Positions 25,930 to 34,773 of a stretch of DNA of 64,000 bases are shown here, piece by piece. Position 1 is the first letter of the stretch. The number at the start of each line of letters is the position of its first letter. The stretch is from Smittia aterrima (Eukaryota; Arthropoda; Insecta; Diptera; Chironomidae), in contig CP093829.1 of NCBI GenBank assembly GCA_033063855.1, positions 5,218,243-5,282,242 of the forward strand, read 5' to 3'. A program made the translations under genes and the position numbers. Below the pieces are notes generated by a model. That model was not told where the DNA came from. It worked only from the letters and a program-made list of their open reading frames with translations, and made no database searches.

Positions 25930-26235
25930 CTAACTTATAATATTTTTGTGTTCTTCTCTGATCAAACTTGACAGATAATTTCTCGCAATTTGGCTTGAAA
26001 TTTTCAAGCAGTCGCTCTAAAATTAATTATTTTTTATTGGAGCTCAATGAAAATTAATTTATAAAAATAATTTTCAATAAAAATAATTTAAATCGACGAA
26101 ATTCAAATTTTATCAACTGAAATTATCAACACTTATAGCATCGTAAGCAGCATCAAATTAAATTAAATGATGAAATCACAAACCGAACGAATAATATTTT
26201 GTGAACATTGATTTCGATTAAAAACTTAAGAAAAA
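25930..26235 (+). repeat. unit-downstream block, copy 1
   Basis: Begins around CTAACTTATAATATTTTTGTG and runs through TGACAGATAATTTCTCGCAA, an AATAAAAATAATTTAAATCG poly(A)-like stretch and ATTGATTTCGATTAAAAAC. Copies follow units 2 to 6. It probably contains the common 3' UTR and polyadenylation site. Confidence 0.75.
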
Positions 26236-26257
26236 ACTTCACAATCAGTCAGGGTGG

Positions 26258-26494
26258 AGGTACTAGTACAATACCCATGAGGAGTCATAGTTCCTCGAGA
26301 ATACTTAAAAGGTATTCTTGCTGGTACTTGAATACCTTATAAAATATATTCTCTCATAAAAAAAAGTACCTCAAATAAATTTTATTTTTTTCCTGTTTCA
26401 AAAAAAATTTTACATTTTAAGAACGGAACAAGATAGCGGTTTGAAGTCTTTTGCAAATAGTTTCAGAACAATGTGGAGAATATTTCTGAGTACC
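26258..26494. mobile_element. MITE-like insertion, copy A
   Basis: About 237 bp bounded by GGTACTAGT and its near-inverse CTGAGTACC, with inner palindromic pieces (GAGAATACTTAAAAGGTATTC and AAAAGTACCT). It interrupts the sequence ACAATCAG...TGCATTCGTCAAA, which is continuous at 42.75 kb. No coding capacity. The terminal repeats are short, so the class is uncertain. Confidence 0.55.
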
Positions 26495-26628
26495 AGGATC
26501 AGTGCATTCGTCAAATTGAAGCAAAAGTAAGATGGAATTACTAAAATTAAAGCAATTTTATAGCATCTTAAAAATTAATCACGAAAATTATTTTCCTAGA
26601 ACTTACTTACAAGAGACGAAAAAGAATC

Positions 26629-26670
26629 ATGGACGCACGCCAAATTTGGATTTCATACTTAACAAAATAA
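26629..26670 (+). pseudogene. relic of a unit-7-type start
   Basis: A 13-codon frame, MDARQIWISYLTK, preceded by the same leader (CCTAGAACTTACTTACAAGA) that precedes MDARDQDHLSWV at 42874. It is the stump of a lost unit-7-like copy, not a gene. Confidence 0.5.
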
Positions 26671-26780
26671 AAATGATTCCAGCATTTTGAAAATCTCGAA
26701 AGACAATTTATCTCGAAAGCTTGTGCTGCAGTTTTCAGGCTCAATAAATTTTAATCGTAACTAAATGTCGCATTAAAGGA

Positions 26781-27000
26781 CTTAGGGTTTACCTATAATT
26801 CATAAAACTGATTACCTGCATTACAAGAAAGAGGCTGATCCTTATTTCGTAGGCAATAAACTATTTGAATACTAATTTCATCTCCAACGGATGCACAGGT
26901 AGTCAAAACATTTCAGAAAATTCTTAAGGCAATAGCGAAAACGATCAGTCTACAAACGTCGTCTAAGAAGTTTGAACGTGAAATTCATTTCGGAAGAAAA
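26781..27000 (+). repeat. unit-upstream block, copy 2
   Basis: Full-length version with CAACGGATGCACAGGTAG in the centre and CGATCAGTCTACAAACGTCG near the 3' end, ending about 85 nt before the unit 2 ATG. Confidence 0.75.
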
Positions 27001-27086
27001 AAAATTAAATCAGAGTGTTTACTAAAGTTGATATCAGTTTAAGACTTTTTTAAGACATCGACAAGAGTTAAGCAGAACAAATTGAG

Positions 27087-29942
27087 ATGGAAATTTGGAG
27101 CACACCTCAAAGTCCTCGACCCAATAATCGTTCAATGCAAGACGATAAAAAACGTTCGCCATTGGGATCAGACGATGATTGGGAAGTTTTAAATCAGAAT
27201 GATTCGAAGCATAACGACCATTCACCGACGAATCAACGCGAACAACAGCAAAGTCCCTCAAAAGTGGAGCCATTGCAACAAGACAGCATGTTCTTTAAAC
27301 CAACTCAAGAACAGCAGTTTCTCAATACCATTCATTATTTGCCACAGCAGCAAAATCAAGTGAGTTGAATTCAGTTTTTAAGACTTTTTTTTACAAAAGA
27401 AATTTTTTAGGTTGGGGGTCAAACTTGCTTGTCAGGTCTCATGCCATGTCAGCCACTATTCATGTTAAAACCCCAGCAGCCAGCTCAGCAAGTTAATCCT
27501 CAAGTTGAAGCGCCCCGTTCTCAGCAAATCCAACAGCCAGCTCAACAAGCTATTCCTATGTTTGTGGCGCCCCGTAATTATCAATTCCAACAGCCAGCTC
27601 AGCAAGTTAATCCTCAAGTTGAAGCGCCCCGTTCTCAGCAAATCCAACAGCCAGCTCAACAAGCTATTCCTATGTTTGTGGCGCCCCGTAATTATCAATT
27701 CCAACAGCCAGCTCAGCAAGTTAATCCTCAAGTTGAAGCGCCCCGTTCTCAGCAAATCCAACAGCCAGCTCAACAAGTTATTCCTATGTTTGAGGCGCCC
27801 CGTCCTTATCAATTCCAAATACCAGCTCAACAAGTTATTCCTCAAGTTGAAGCGCCCCGTTCTCAGCAAATCCAACAGCCAGCTCAACAAGCTATTCCTA
27901 TGTTTGTGGCGCCCCGTAATTATCAATTCCAACAGCCAGCTCAGCAAGTTAATCCTCAAGTTGAAGCGCCCCGTTCTCAGCAAATCCAACAGCCAGCTCA
28001 ACAAGCTATTCCTATGTTTGAGGCGCCCCGTAATTATCAATTCCAACAGCCAGCTCAGCAAGTTAATCCTCAAGTTGAAGCGCCCCGTTCTCAGCAATCC
28101 CAAAAGCCAGCTCAGCAAGCTACTCCTCAATTTGAAGCGCCCCGTTCTCATCAAATCCAACAGCCAGCTCAGCAAGTTACTCCTCAAGTTGAAGCGCCCC
28201 GTTCTCAGCAATCCCAAAAGCCAGCTCAGCAAGTTACTCAAGTTGAAGCGCCCCGTTCTCATCAAATCCAACAGCCAGCTCAGCAAGTTAATCCTCAAGT
28301 TGAAGCGCCCCGTTCTCAGCAAATCCAACAGCCAGCTCAACAAGCTATTCCTATGTTTGTGGCGCCCCGTAATTATCAATTCCAACAGCCAGCTCAACAA
28401 GTTATTCCTCAAGTTGAAGCGCCCCGTTCTCATCAAATCCAACAGCCAGCTCAGCAAGTTACTCCTCAAGTTGAAGCGCCCCGTTCTCAGCAATCCCAAA
28501 AGCCAGCTCAGCAAGTTACTCAAGTTGAAGCGCCCCGTTCTCATCAAATCCAACAGCCAGCTCAGCAAGTTACTCAAGTTGAAGCGCCCCGTTCTCATCA
28601 AATCCAACAGCCAGCTCAGCAAGTTACTCAAGTTGAAGCGCCCCGTTCTCAGCAAATGCAACAGCCAGCTCAACAAGCTATTCCTATGTTTGTGGCGCCC
28701 CGTAAATATCAATTCCATCAGCCAGCTTCGTATAAAGCGTTCCTTCAAAAGCTATTCGAAAATCCTCAGTTTGAAGCTCCCTGTCATCAGCAATCGCAAC
28801 AGCCAGCTCAACAAGGTACTCGTGAGTTTGAAGCGTCCCGTCCTCGGCAAAAGATGCTCGTGTTGCTGGCAAATGGTGAACAACGTTTGCTTAATGTCCC
28901 ATTTATCGAAGAAAGAAACAATGTTCAAGAGGTTCTCGTTCAAAATGGGATTCATATTAAAAATCAAGAATGGGCGATTTACTCAAATGTCGATATTGTC
29001 GTCACAGAGCTTAAATTACAAGAAGACACAATCGTAAGTTTCACAAACTCTTTCTTGTTCTCTATTGCTATTTGTGATTAATCTGTTTGGTAATGTTTCT
29101 TTCTTTTCAGTCGTCTGCAAAACCAAAGCCGCTAGTAAAGCTTCCAGATCTACCCGACGTACAATCATACTTGGGGGATATTCCATGTGTTAAAGAAGCC
29201 ATTCGTTACGGTAATTTTTAAATGCAATTTGATTCTTGAAGAAAACGATACTCCCGTTGTTTCATCAATAAACTAAAGAAATTATCCATTTCCGTTTTTA
29301 GCAGGTGAAACTCACGCTTTGAAACAGTCCGATGGTGTTTTATCGAGCGACAGCAAGCCAGTTAAGAAAATGATGCAGCAGAATATGCCTCAAAATGCTA
29401 TGCCTAACATGATTCTACCAGGAGTGAAGATTACCGCTCAAAATAAAGAAAGCGTTCTGCAGTTACTTCAGAGCTTAAAGAATAATCCAGGACCAGAAAA
29501 GCAACTACAGCTCCTTCAACTTCTCAAAGCAAATCCAAAGTTGATGGCTGCTTTCATCGAGTATCGGCAACAAAATGTAAGAAATTCTTACTAAGAATCA
29601 ACTATTTAATGAAAAGATATCATTTTTTAAAATAAAAATCTTTCTTAGGCCAATAATCAACAAAATCAGCAGAAAGTGGTTGTGCAAACGCCTTGGCAAC
29701 AACAAATGCCGGGTGTCATTCGTCCCGATGTAAATGGCGCTTCAAAGGCAAGAATCGCGACTCCCGATATCGCTTTGAAAGAGTCCGACTGTTATTTATC
29801 GGATTGTAGCAGCGAGTCAGGAATTCCATTGAAGCAAAATGAACTGTCTCAGGATAACGAAACTGCAGAGAAAGCTGACGATTCCGAGATCGATTTTGAT
29901 GATTTGGCGAAAAAGTTCGAAGAACTCAAGAAGCGACATTAA
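27087..29942 (+). CDS. chimera unit 2: velo N-region + CBP NCBD + Pax linker + IST1 MIM tail
   Basis: Five exons (27087-27359, 27411-29033, 29111-29210, 29305-29576, 29649-29942) with good splice sites give 853 aa without a stop. Residues 1-91 (MEIWSTPQSPRPNNRS; VEPLQQDS; PQQQNQ) match velo exons 1-2 fused. Residues 92-632 are a 19-aa Gln/Pro repeat domain ending in KMLVLLANGEQRLLNVPFI, homologous to velo MLVILDNGEQRLITFTL. Exon 3 gives SSAKPKPLVKLPDLPDV, the IST1 MIM2 region. Exon 4 holds an NCBD-like module at about 709-753 (VLQLLQSLKNNPGPEKQLQL; LLKANPKLMAAFI), as in CBP/p300. Exon 5 carries GVIRPDVNGASKARIATPDI, like the Pax linker, SDCSSESGIPLK, like the segment before a paired-class homeodomain, and ends in MIM1 EIDFDDLAKKFEELKKRH. 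Function is unknown; binding to MIT-domain proteins and to partners of NCBD is inferred. Confidence 0.8.
27474..28730 (+). repeat. 57-nt coding minisatellite of unit 2
   Basis: About 22 copies of a 57-nt repeat encode QQPAQQVNPQVEAPRSQQI and variants such as QQPAQQAIPMFVAPRNYQF; a few copies lack one or two codons (QQPAQQVTQVEAPRSHQI). Two subtypes alternate, so the array grew by duplication of pairs and larger blocks. The repeat is free of stops in two forward frames and one reverse frame, which creates long false open frames. Confidence 0.9.
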
Positions 29943-30049
29943 AATTTGATTCATTATAAGATAGATTGCTGCATTTCAACGTTAAATGCTTTAACTTAAA
30001 GCGATACTTTAGAACTCGCAACGATAAAGCTGCAATGATTAAAGAGCTA

Positions 30050-30350
30050 ACTTTATAATATTTTTGTGTGTCTTCTCTGATCAACCTTGACAGATAATTT
30101 TCTCGCAATTTATTTTGCAATTCTCAAGCAGTCTCTTTTAAACTAAATATTTATTTTATGGAACTCAATGCAAATCAATTTATAAAAAAAATCAATAAAA
30201 ATAATTTAAATCGACGAAATTCAAATTTTTTTAACTAAAATTAAAATGATTACATGATGAAATCAAAATCCGAACAAATAATAATTTAATAAGATTGCTT
30301 ATCAACATTGATTTCGATTAAAAATTTACGAAAGTTTTGGCAATCAGTGT
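30050..30350 (+). repeat. unit-downstream block, copy 2
   Basis: Follows unit 2. Version with TGTGTCTTCTCTGATCAACC and a shortened end (missing the AACAGCATCGTA part present in copies 1 and 4). Confidence 0.7.
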
Positions 30351-30397
30351 GTTTGTCGAAATAAAGCAAAGGTAAGATATGTTTTTTTTGCGAAGGG

Positions 30398-30575
30398 CTT
30401 AGGGTTTTCCTATATTTCATAAAACTGATTACCTGCATTACAAGAAAGAGGCTGATCCTTATTTCGAAGGCAATAAATTATTTGACATTTCAGAAAATTC
30501 TTAAACAATAGCAAATACGATCAGTCTACAAACGTCGTCTACGAAGTTTAAACGTGAAAATTCATTTTCGAAGAA
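30398..30575 (+). repeat. unit-upstream block, copy 3
   Basis: Like copy 1 it lacks the central CAACGGATGCACAGGTAG part. Copies 1 and 3 both precede MEINQQ-type units, so block type and unit type duplicated together. Confidence 0.72.
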
Positions 30576-30679
30576 ACTGATTTAAAAGATCGATTATCAA
30601 GCGTTTAAAGTTCAGAAGATATTTGGTGGAATCTTGTGAGAAAGATCCGTAAGTGTGCTCGTAATCAAGGAGAAAAATT

Positions 30680-31702
30680 ATGGAAATCAACCAACAACCT
30701 CAGCAGATTTATAACGAAGGTTCAACTAATCAAACAATCCCGAATGATAAAATGGAACATCCAAATTCCCAGCAACAATCAGTTTCATCGGAACAAAAAG
30801 TTTCTTTATTGAAAGAGCACTACAAAACGATGGGCAAACGTGTTGGGGTTGTTCGACCAATGATGAACACAAACAATCAACTGATGAAAAGAAACCCAGC
30901 TCAGCGAGTTATTCCTCAGCTTCGTGATCAGCAATTTCAGCAAGAACTTCGTGAGACGCAAATAGAAATGCAACAGCTTCGTGATCAGCAAGAACTTCGT
31001 GAGATGGAAATAGAACTGCAACAGTTTTGTGCTCTGCCAAGGCATCATATTGATCAATTATATCAGCAAAACCAACAGGAAATTCAGAAACTTTTTTCTC
31101 AGCTTGATGCGATTCAAGCAAGTGCTTCGTCTTATTGGCAATTACAACAGCAACAGCAACTTATTCCTCAGATGCAAGAGAGTGATATGCAATTGCAGTT
31201 CCAACAGCGAGGTCGAAACTCCCGAAATTGAACCGGAAAAATTCCTGAGCTGCTGGCAAATGGTGAACAACGTTTCTTGATGTCTCATTTATCGAAGAAA
31301 GAATCAATTTTAAATCAAATGTCAATATTGTCGTCACAGAGCTTAAATTATTATTGGACTTCATCGTTAATTACACAAACTCTTCCTTGTTCTTATTCGC
31401 TATTTGTGATTCATCTGTTTGATAAAATTTATTTCCTTTTAGTCGTCAGAAAAACCAAAACCGCGAGTAAAGCTTTCAAAGCTACCATCAAACTTGGCAG
31501 ACGTTTGATTCAACTTCTTTTTAAAATTTACATCAAATAAATCTAAATACAATACAAATACGTGATTCAAGATTACGAAAAGGATAATTCAGGAATGTTT
31601 TCATGCGAAATCCTCGATCGTTTGATTAAAGAAGGGATTTGTGCTCGTTCAACGGCTCCGTCTGTCAGCGCAATCTCCCGTCTTTTGCGGGAAATCATAT
31701 AG
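30680..31702 (+). pseudogene. chimera unit 3: sister of unit 1, with the best-preserved paired RED half; broken
   Basis: Starts MEINQQPQQIYNEGST and is closely similar to unit 1, with an extra Arg/Glu/Gln insert (RDQQELREMEIELQQ). It shares the in-frame TGA after GRNSRN (31229-31231), so that stop predates the duplication of units 1 and 3. Downstream the LLANGEQ segment is shortened by an internal deletion and frameshift. IST1-derived SSEKPKPRVKLSKLPSNLAD follows, interrupted by about 55 nt of AT-rich sequence. From 31562 a clean frame reads VIQDYEKDNSGMFSCEILDR, then LIKEGICARSTAPSVSAISR, ending LLREII and TAG at 31700-31702. This is the second helix-turn-helix half of a paired domain; the serine-rich STAPSVSAISR end is typical of the paired/gooseberry class. 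A 183-aa protein up to the first stop remains possible. Confidence 0.75.
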
Positions 31703-31719
31703 ATCAATTAAAAAGCTAA

Positions 31720-31980
31720 TTTATAATATTTTTGCGTTCTTCTCTGGTCAAACTTGGTCAAACAAATTTTTTTATGGAACTCAATGTAAATCAATTTATA
31801 AAAATAATTTTCAATAAAAATAGTTTAAATCGACGAAATTCAAATTTTATCAAGTCAAATTGTCAACACTTAAACAGCATCGTATGAAGCATCTTTCAAA
31901 TTAAATTAAATGATGAAATTACAATCCAAACGAATAAGTATTTAATAAGATTGTTAATCAACATTAATTTCGATTAAAAA
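31720..31980 (+). repeat. unit-downstream block, copy 3
   Basis: Follows unit 3, starting at AAAGCTAATTTATAATATTT. It has a deletion after GGTCAAACTTGGTCAAACAA relative to the other copies. Confidence 0.7.
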
Positions 31981-31993
31981 TTTACCAAGAAGG

Positions 31994-32215
31994 GTTTAGG
32001 GTTTTCCTATAATTCATAAAACTGATTACCTGCATTACAAGAAAGAGGCTGATCCTTATTTCGTAGGCATAAACTGTTTGAATATGAATATCATCTTCAA
32101 CGGATGCACAGGTAGACAAAATATTTCAGAAAATTCTTAAGGCAATAGCGAATACGATCAGTCTACAAACGTCGTCTGAGAAGTTTAAACGTGAAAATTA
32201 ATTTCGGAAGAAAAA
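31994..32215 (+). repeat. unit-upstream block, copy 4
   Basis: Full-length type with CAACGGATGCACAGGTAG; precedes unit 4. Confidence 0.72.
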
Positions 32216-32286
32216 ATAATAAAATCTTAAAATCAGAGTTTATTAAAGTTGATTTCAGTTAAGACTGATTTTAAAGATCGATTATC

Positions 32287-34119
32287 ATGCAAAAACAAAT
32301 TCCTCAAAAACGCCAACATCAAAATCAGCAAGTTTATCATGAGCAGTTTGAAGTGCTTTTTTCTAATCCTTGGCAATTGCAACAGCCAGCTCAGCAAGTT
32401 GAATTTCAGCAATTGGAACAGCCAGCTCAGAAAATTAAACTTCGGCAATTGCAACAGCAAGCTCAGCAAGTTGAACTTCAGCAATTGCAACAGCCAGCTC
32501 AGCAATTGCAACATCAAACTCAGCAAGTTTATCCTGAGGAGTTTGAAGTTGAATTTCAGCAATTGGAACAGCCAGCTCAGAAAATTAAACTTCGGCAATT
32601 GCAACAGCAAGCTCAGAAAATTAAACTTCGGCAATTGCAACAGCAAGCTCAGAAAATTAAACTTCGGCAATTGCAACAGCCACAGCTACAAGTTAAACCT
32701 CAGTTTGAAGCGCTTCGTCCTCAGCAATTACAACAGCCAGCTCAGCAATTGCAACATCAAACTCAGCAAGTTTATCCTGAGGAGTTTGAAGTGCTTTTTT
32801 CTAATCCTTGGCAATTGCAACAGCCAGCTCAGCAAGTTGAACTTCAGCAATTGAAACAGCCAGCTCAGAAAATTAAACTTCGGCAATTGCAACAGCAAGA
32901 GCGACAAGTTAAACCTCAGTTTGAAGAGCTTCGTCCTCAGCAATTGCAACAGCCAGCTCAGCAATTGCAAGAGCCAGCTCTTAAGTTTGATGCGCTTCGT
33001 TTTTGTTTTCAGCAAATACAACAGCAAGCTCAGCAAGTTATTCGTCAATTGGAGCTTGAAGCGCTTCGAATTTTTGAAGCGTTTCGTCTTCGTTTACAGC
33101 AAATACAACAGCAAGCTCACCAAGTTATTCGTCAATTGGAGCTTGAAGCGCTTCGAAGGTTTGAAGCGTTTCGTCTTCGTTTTCTGCAAATACAACAGCA
33201 AGCTCAGCAAGTTTTTCATCAATTTGAAGCGCTTCGTCCTCGAAACTTCTTAAAATTGAAAGAACTTTCAAGTGTGTGGAAACAATGGCGTAACAAAGTT
33301 CCTAAAAACATCAACAACAAATTCCAACAGCCAGCTCAACAAAATAATCCTCAATTTGAAGCGCCCCGTCCTTATCAATTCCAAATACCTGCTCAGCAAG
33401 TTAATCCTCAAGTTGAAGCGCCCCGTTCTCAGCAAATCCAACAGCGAGCTCAACAAGTTAATCCTCGGTTGGAAGCGCTCCGTTCTCAGCAAATCCAACA
33501 GCCAGCTCAACAAGTTAATCCTCTGTTTGAAGCGCTCCGTTCTCAGCAAATCCCACAGCCAGCTCAGCAATTTTATCCTCAGTTTGAAACGCACCTTCCT
33601 CAGTATTTCCAATATCCAGCTCAGCAAGTTATTCCTCAAAATGTAGCGCCCCGTCCTCAGCAATCCCAAAAGCCAGCTCAGCAAGTTAATTCTCAAGTTG
33701 AAGCGCCCCGTTCTCAGCAAATCCAACAGCCAGCTCAACAAGTTATTCCTCAAGTTGAAGCGCTTCGTCCTCATCAATTCCAACAGCCAGCTCAGCAAGG
33801 TACTCGCGAGTTTGAAGCGTCCCGTCCTCGGCAAAAGATGCTCGTGTTGCTGGCAAATGGTGAACAACGTTTGCTTAATGTCCCATTTATCAAAGAAAGA
33901 AACGATGTTCAAGAGGTTCTCGTTCAAAATGGGATTCATATTAAAAATCTAGAATGGGCGATTTACCCAAATGTCAATATTGTCGTCACGGAGCTTAGAT
34001 TACAAGAGGACACACTCATAAGTTACACAAACTCTTTCTTGTTCTTTATCGCTATTTGTGTTGTAATCTGTTTGGTAATGTTTCTTTTTATGTATGTTTT
34101 CATGGGATCGTTAGATTAA
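32287..34119 (+). CDS. chimera unit 4: Gln-rich protein with readthrough hydrophobic tail
   Basis: A single open exon of 610 aa, starting MQKQIPQKRQHQNQQVYHEQ. Residues up to about 335 are Gln/Leu-rich repeats unlike the other units (QLQQQAQKIKLRQ, RLRLQQIQQQAHQVIRQLEL) and likely form coiled coil; then come the usual 19-aa repeats and KMLVLLANGEQRLLNVPFI. The splice donor present in units 2, 5 and 6 (GTAAGT) is ATAAGT here (34018-34023), so splicing to the IST1-derived exon is lost. A deletion also removed the acceptor and the MIM2 segment. The frame instead reads through the former intron to give a 33-residue tail, including SFLFFIAICVVICLVMFLFM, that looks like a C-terminal membrane anchor. 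The unit lacks the velo exon-1 segment, NCBD and MIM1. Whether it is expressed is unknown. Confidence 0.6.
   Translation: MQKQIPQKRQHQNQQVYHEQFEVLFSNPWQLQQPAQQVEFQQLEQPAQKIKLRQLQQQAQQVELQQLQQPAQQLQHQTQQVYPEEFEVEFQQLEQPAQKIKLRQLQQQAQKIKLRQLQQQAQKIKLRQLQQPQLQVKPQFEALRPQQLQQPAQQLQHQTQQVYPEEFEVLFSNPWQLQQPAQQVELQQLKQPAQKIKLRQLQQQERQVKPQFEELRPQQLQQPAQQLQEPALKFDALRFCFQQIQQQAQQVIRQLELEALRIFEAFRLRLQQIQQQAHQVIRQLELEALRRFEAFRLRFLQIQQQAQQVFHQFEALRPRNFLKLKELSSVWKQWRNKVPKNINNKFQQPAQQNNPQFEAPRPYQFQIPAQQVNPQVEAPRSQQIQQRAQQVNPRLEALRSQQIQQPAQQVNPLFEALRSQQIPQPAQQFYPQFETHLPQYFQYPAQQVIPQNVAPRPQQSQKPAQQVNSQVEAPRSQQIQQPAQQVIPQVEALRPHQFQQPAQQGTREFEASRPRQKMLVLLANGEQRLLNVPFIKERNDVQEVLVQNGIHIKNLEWAIYPNVNIVVTELRLQEDTLISYTNSFLFFIAICVVICLVMFLFMYVFMGSLD
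32374..33835 (+). repeat. coding repeats of unit 4
   Basis: Three repeat families in sequence: a Leu/Gln/Lys type (QQAQKIKLRQLQ) at 32.38-32.99 kb including a larger block duplicated at 32.35-32.60 and 32.77-32.92, an Arg/Phe/Leu type (EALRIFEAFRLRLQQIQQQA) at 33.0-33.23 kb, and the 57-nt Pro/Gln type from 33.33 kb. Confidence 0.8.
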
Positions 34120-34154
34120 AGAAGGCATTCGTGTTCGTCCAACAACTCCGTCTC

Positions 34155-34400
34155 TTCACACTCAATAAGAAGCTAACTTATAATATTTTTGTGTTCTTCT
34201 CTGATCAAACTTGACAGATAATTTCTCGCAATTTGGCTTGAAATTTTCAAGCAGTCCCTCTAAAATTAATTCAAATTTTATCAACTGAAATTATCAACAC
34301 GTTCAAACAGCATCGTAAGCAGCATCAAATTAAATTAAATGATGAAATCACTAACCGAACGAATAATATTTTGTGAACATTGATTTCGATTAAAAACTTA
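34155..34400 (+). repeat. unit-downstream block, copy 4
   Basis: Almost identical to copy 1, including the preceding RED relic CAACAACTCCGTCTCTTCAC and the later TCAACACGTTCAAACAGC. It lacks the poly(A)-like AATAAAAATAATTTAAATCG part. Confidence 0.72.
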
Positions 34401-34420
34401 AGAAAAACCTTCACAATCAG

Positions 34421-34656
34421 AGGTACTAGTACAATACCAGTACCCATGAGGAGTCATAATTCCTCGAGAATACTTAAAAGGTATTCTTGCTGGTACTTGA
34501 ATACCTCATAAAATACATTCTCTTTTATAAAAAGTACCTCAAATAAATTTCAATTTTTCCTATTTCAAATAAATTTACACATTTTAAGAACGAGATAGCG
34601 GTTTGAAGTCTTTTGCAAATAGTTTCAGAACAATGTGGAGAATATTTCTGAGTACC
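34421..34656. mobile_element. MITE-like insertion, copy B
   Basis: Second copy of the GGTACT-ended element, at the homologous place (after CACAATCAG). It differs by a small duplication (AATACCAGTACCCATG) and scattered changes. Being at the same site, it was probably copied with the surrounding segment rather than inserted twice. Confidence 0.55.
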
Positions 34657-34773
34657 AGAATCAGTGCAAATCAAATTGAAGCAAAAATAAGATGGAATTA
34701 CTAAAATTACAAAAACTTTATAGCATTTTAAAAATTAATCACGAAAATTATTTTCCTAGAACTTACTTACAAG

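Noticed and set aside
27474..28730. CRISPR-like or satellite array
   Set aside because: Repeats are contiguous, without unique spacers, and code in frame within an exon; this is a coding minisatellite.
27465..28748. 427-codon open frame on the minus strand and a 510-codon + frame across unit 2
   Set aside because: Both follow from the stop-free 57-nt repeat; the frame with velo, IST1, NCBD and splice-site continuity is the coding one.
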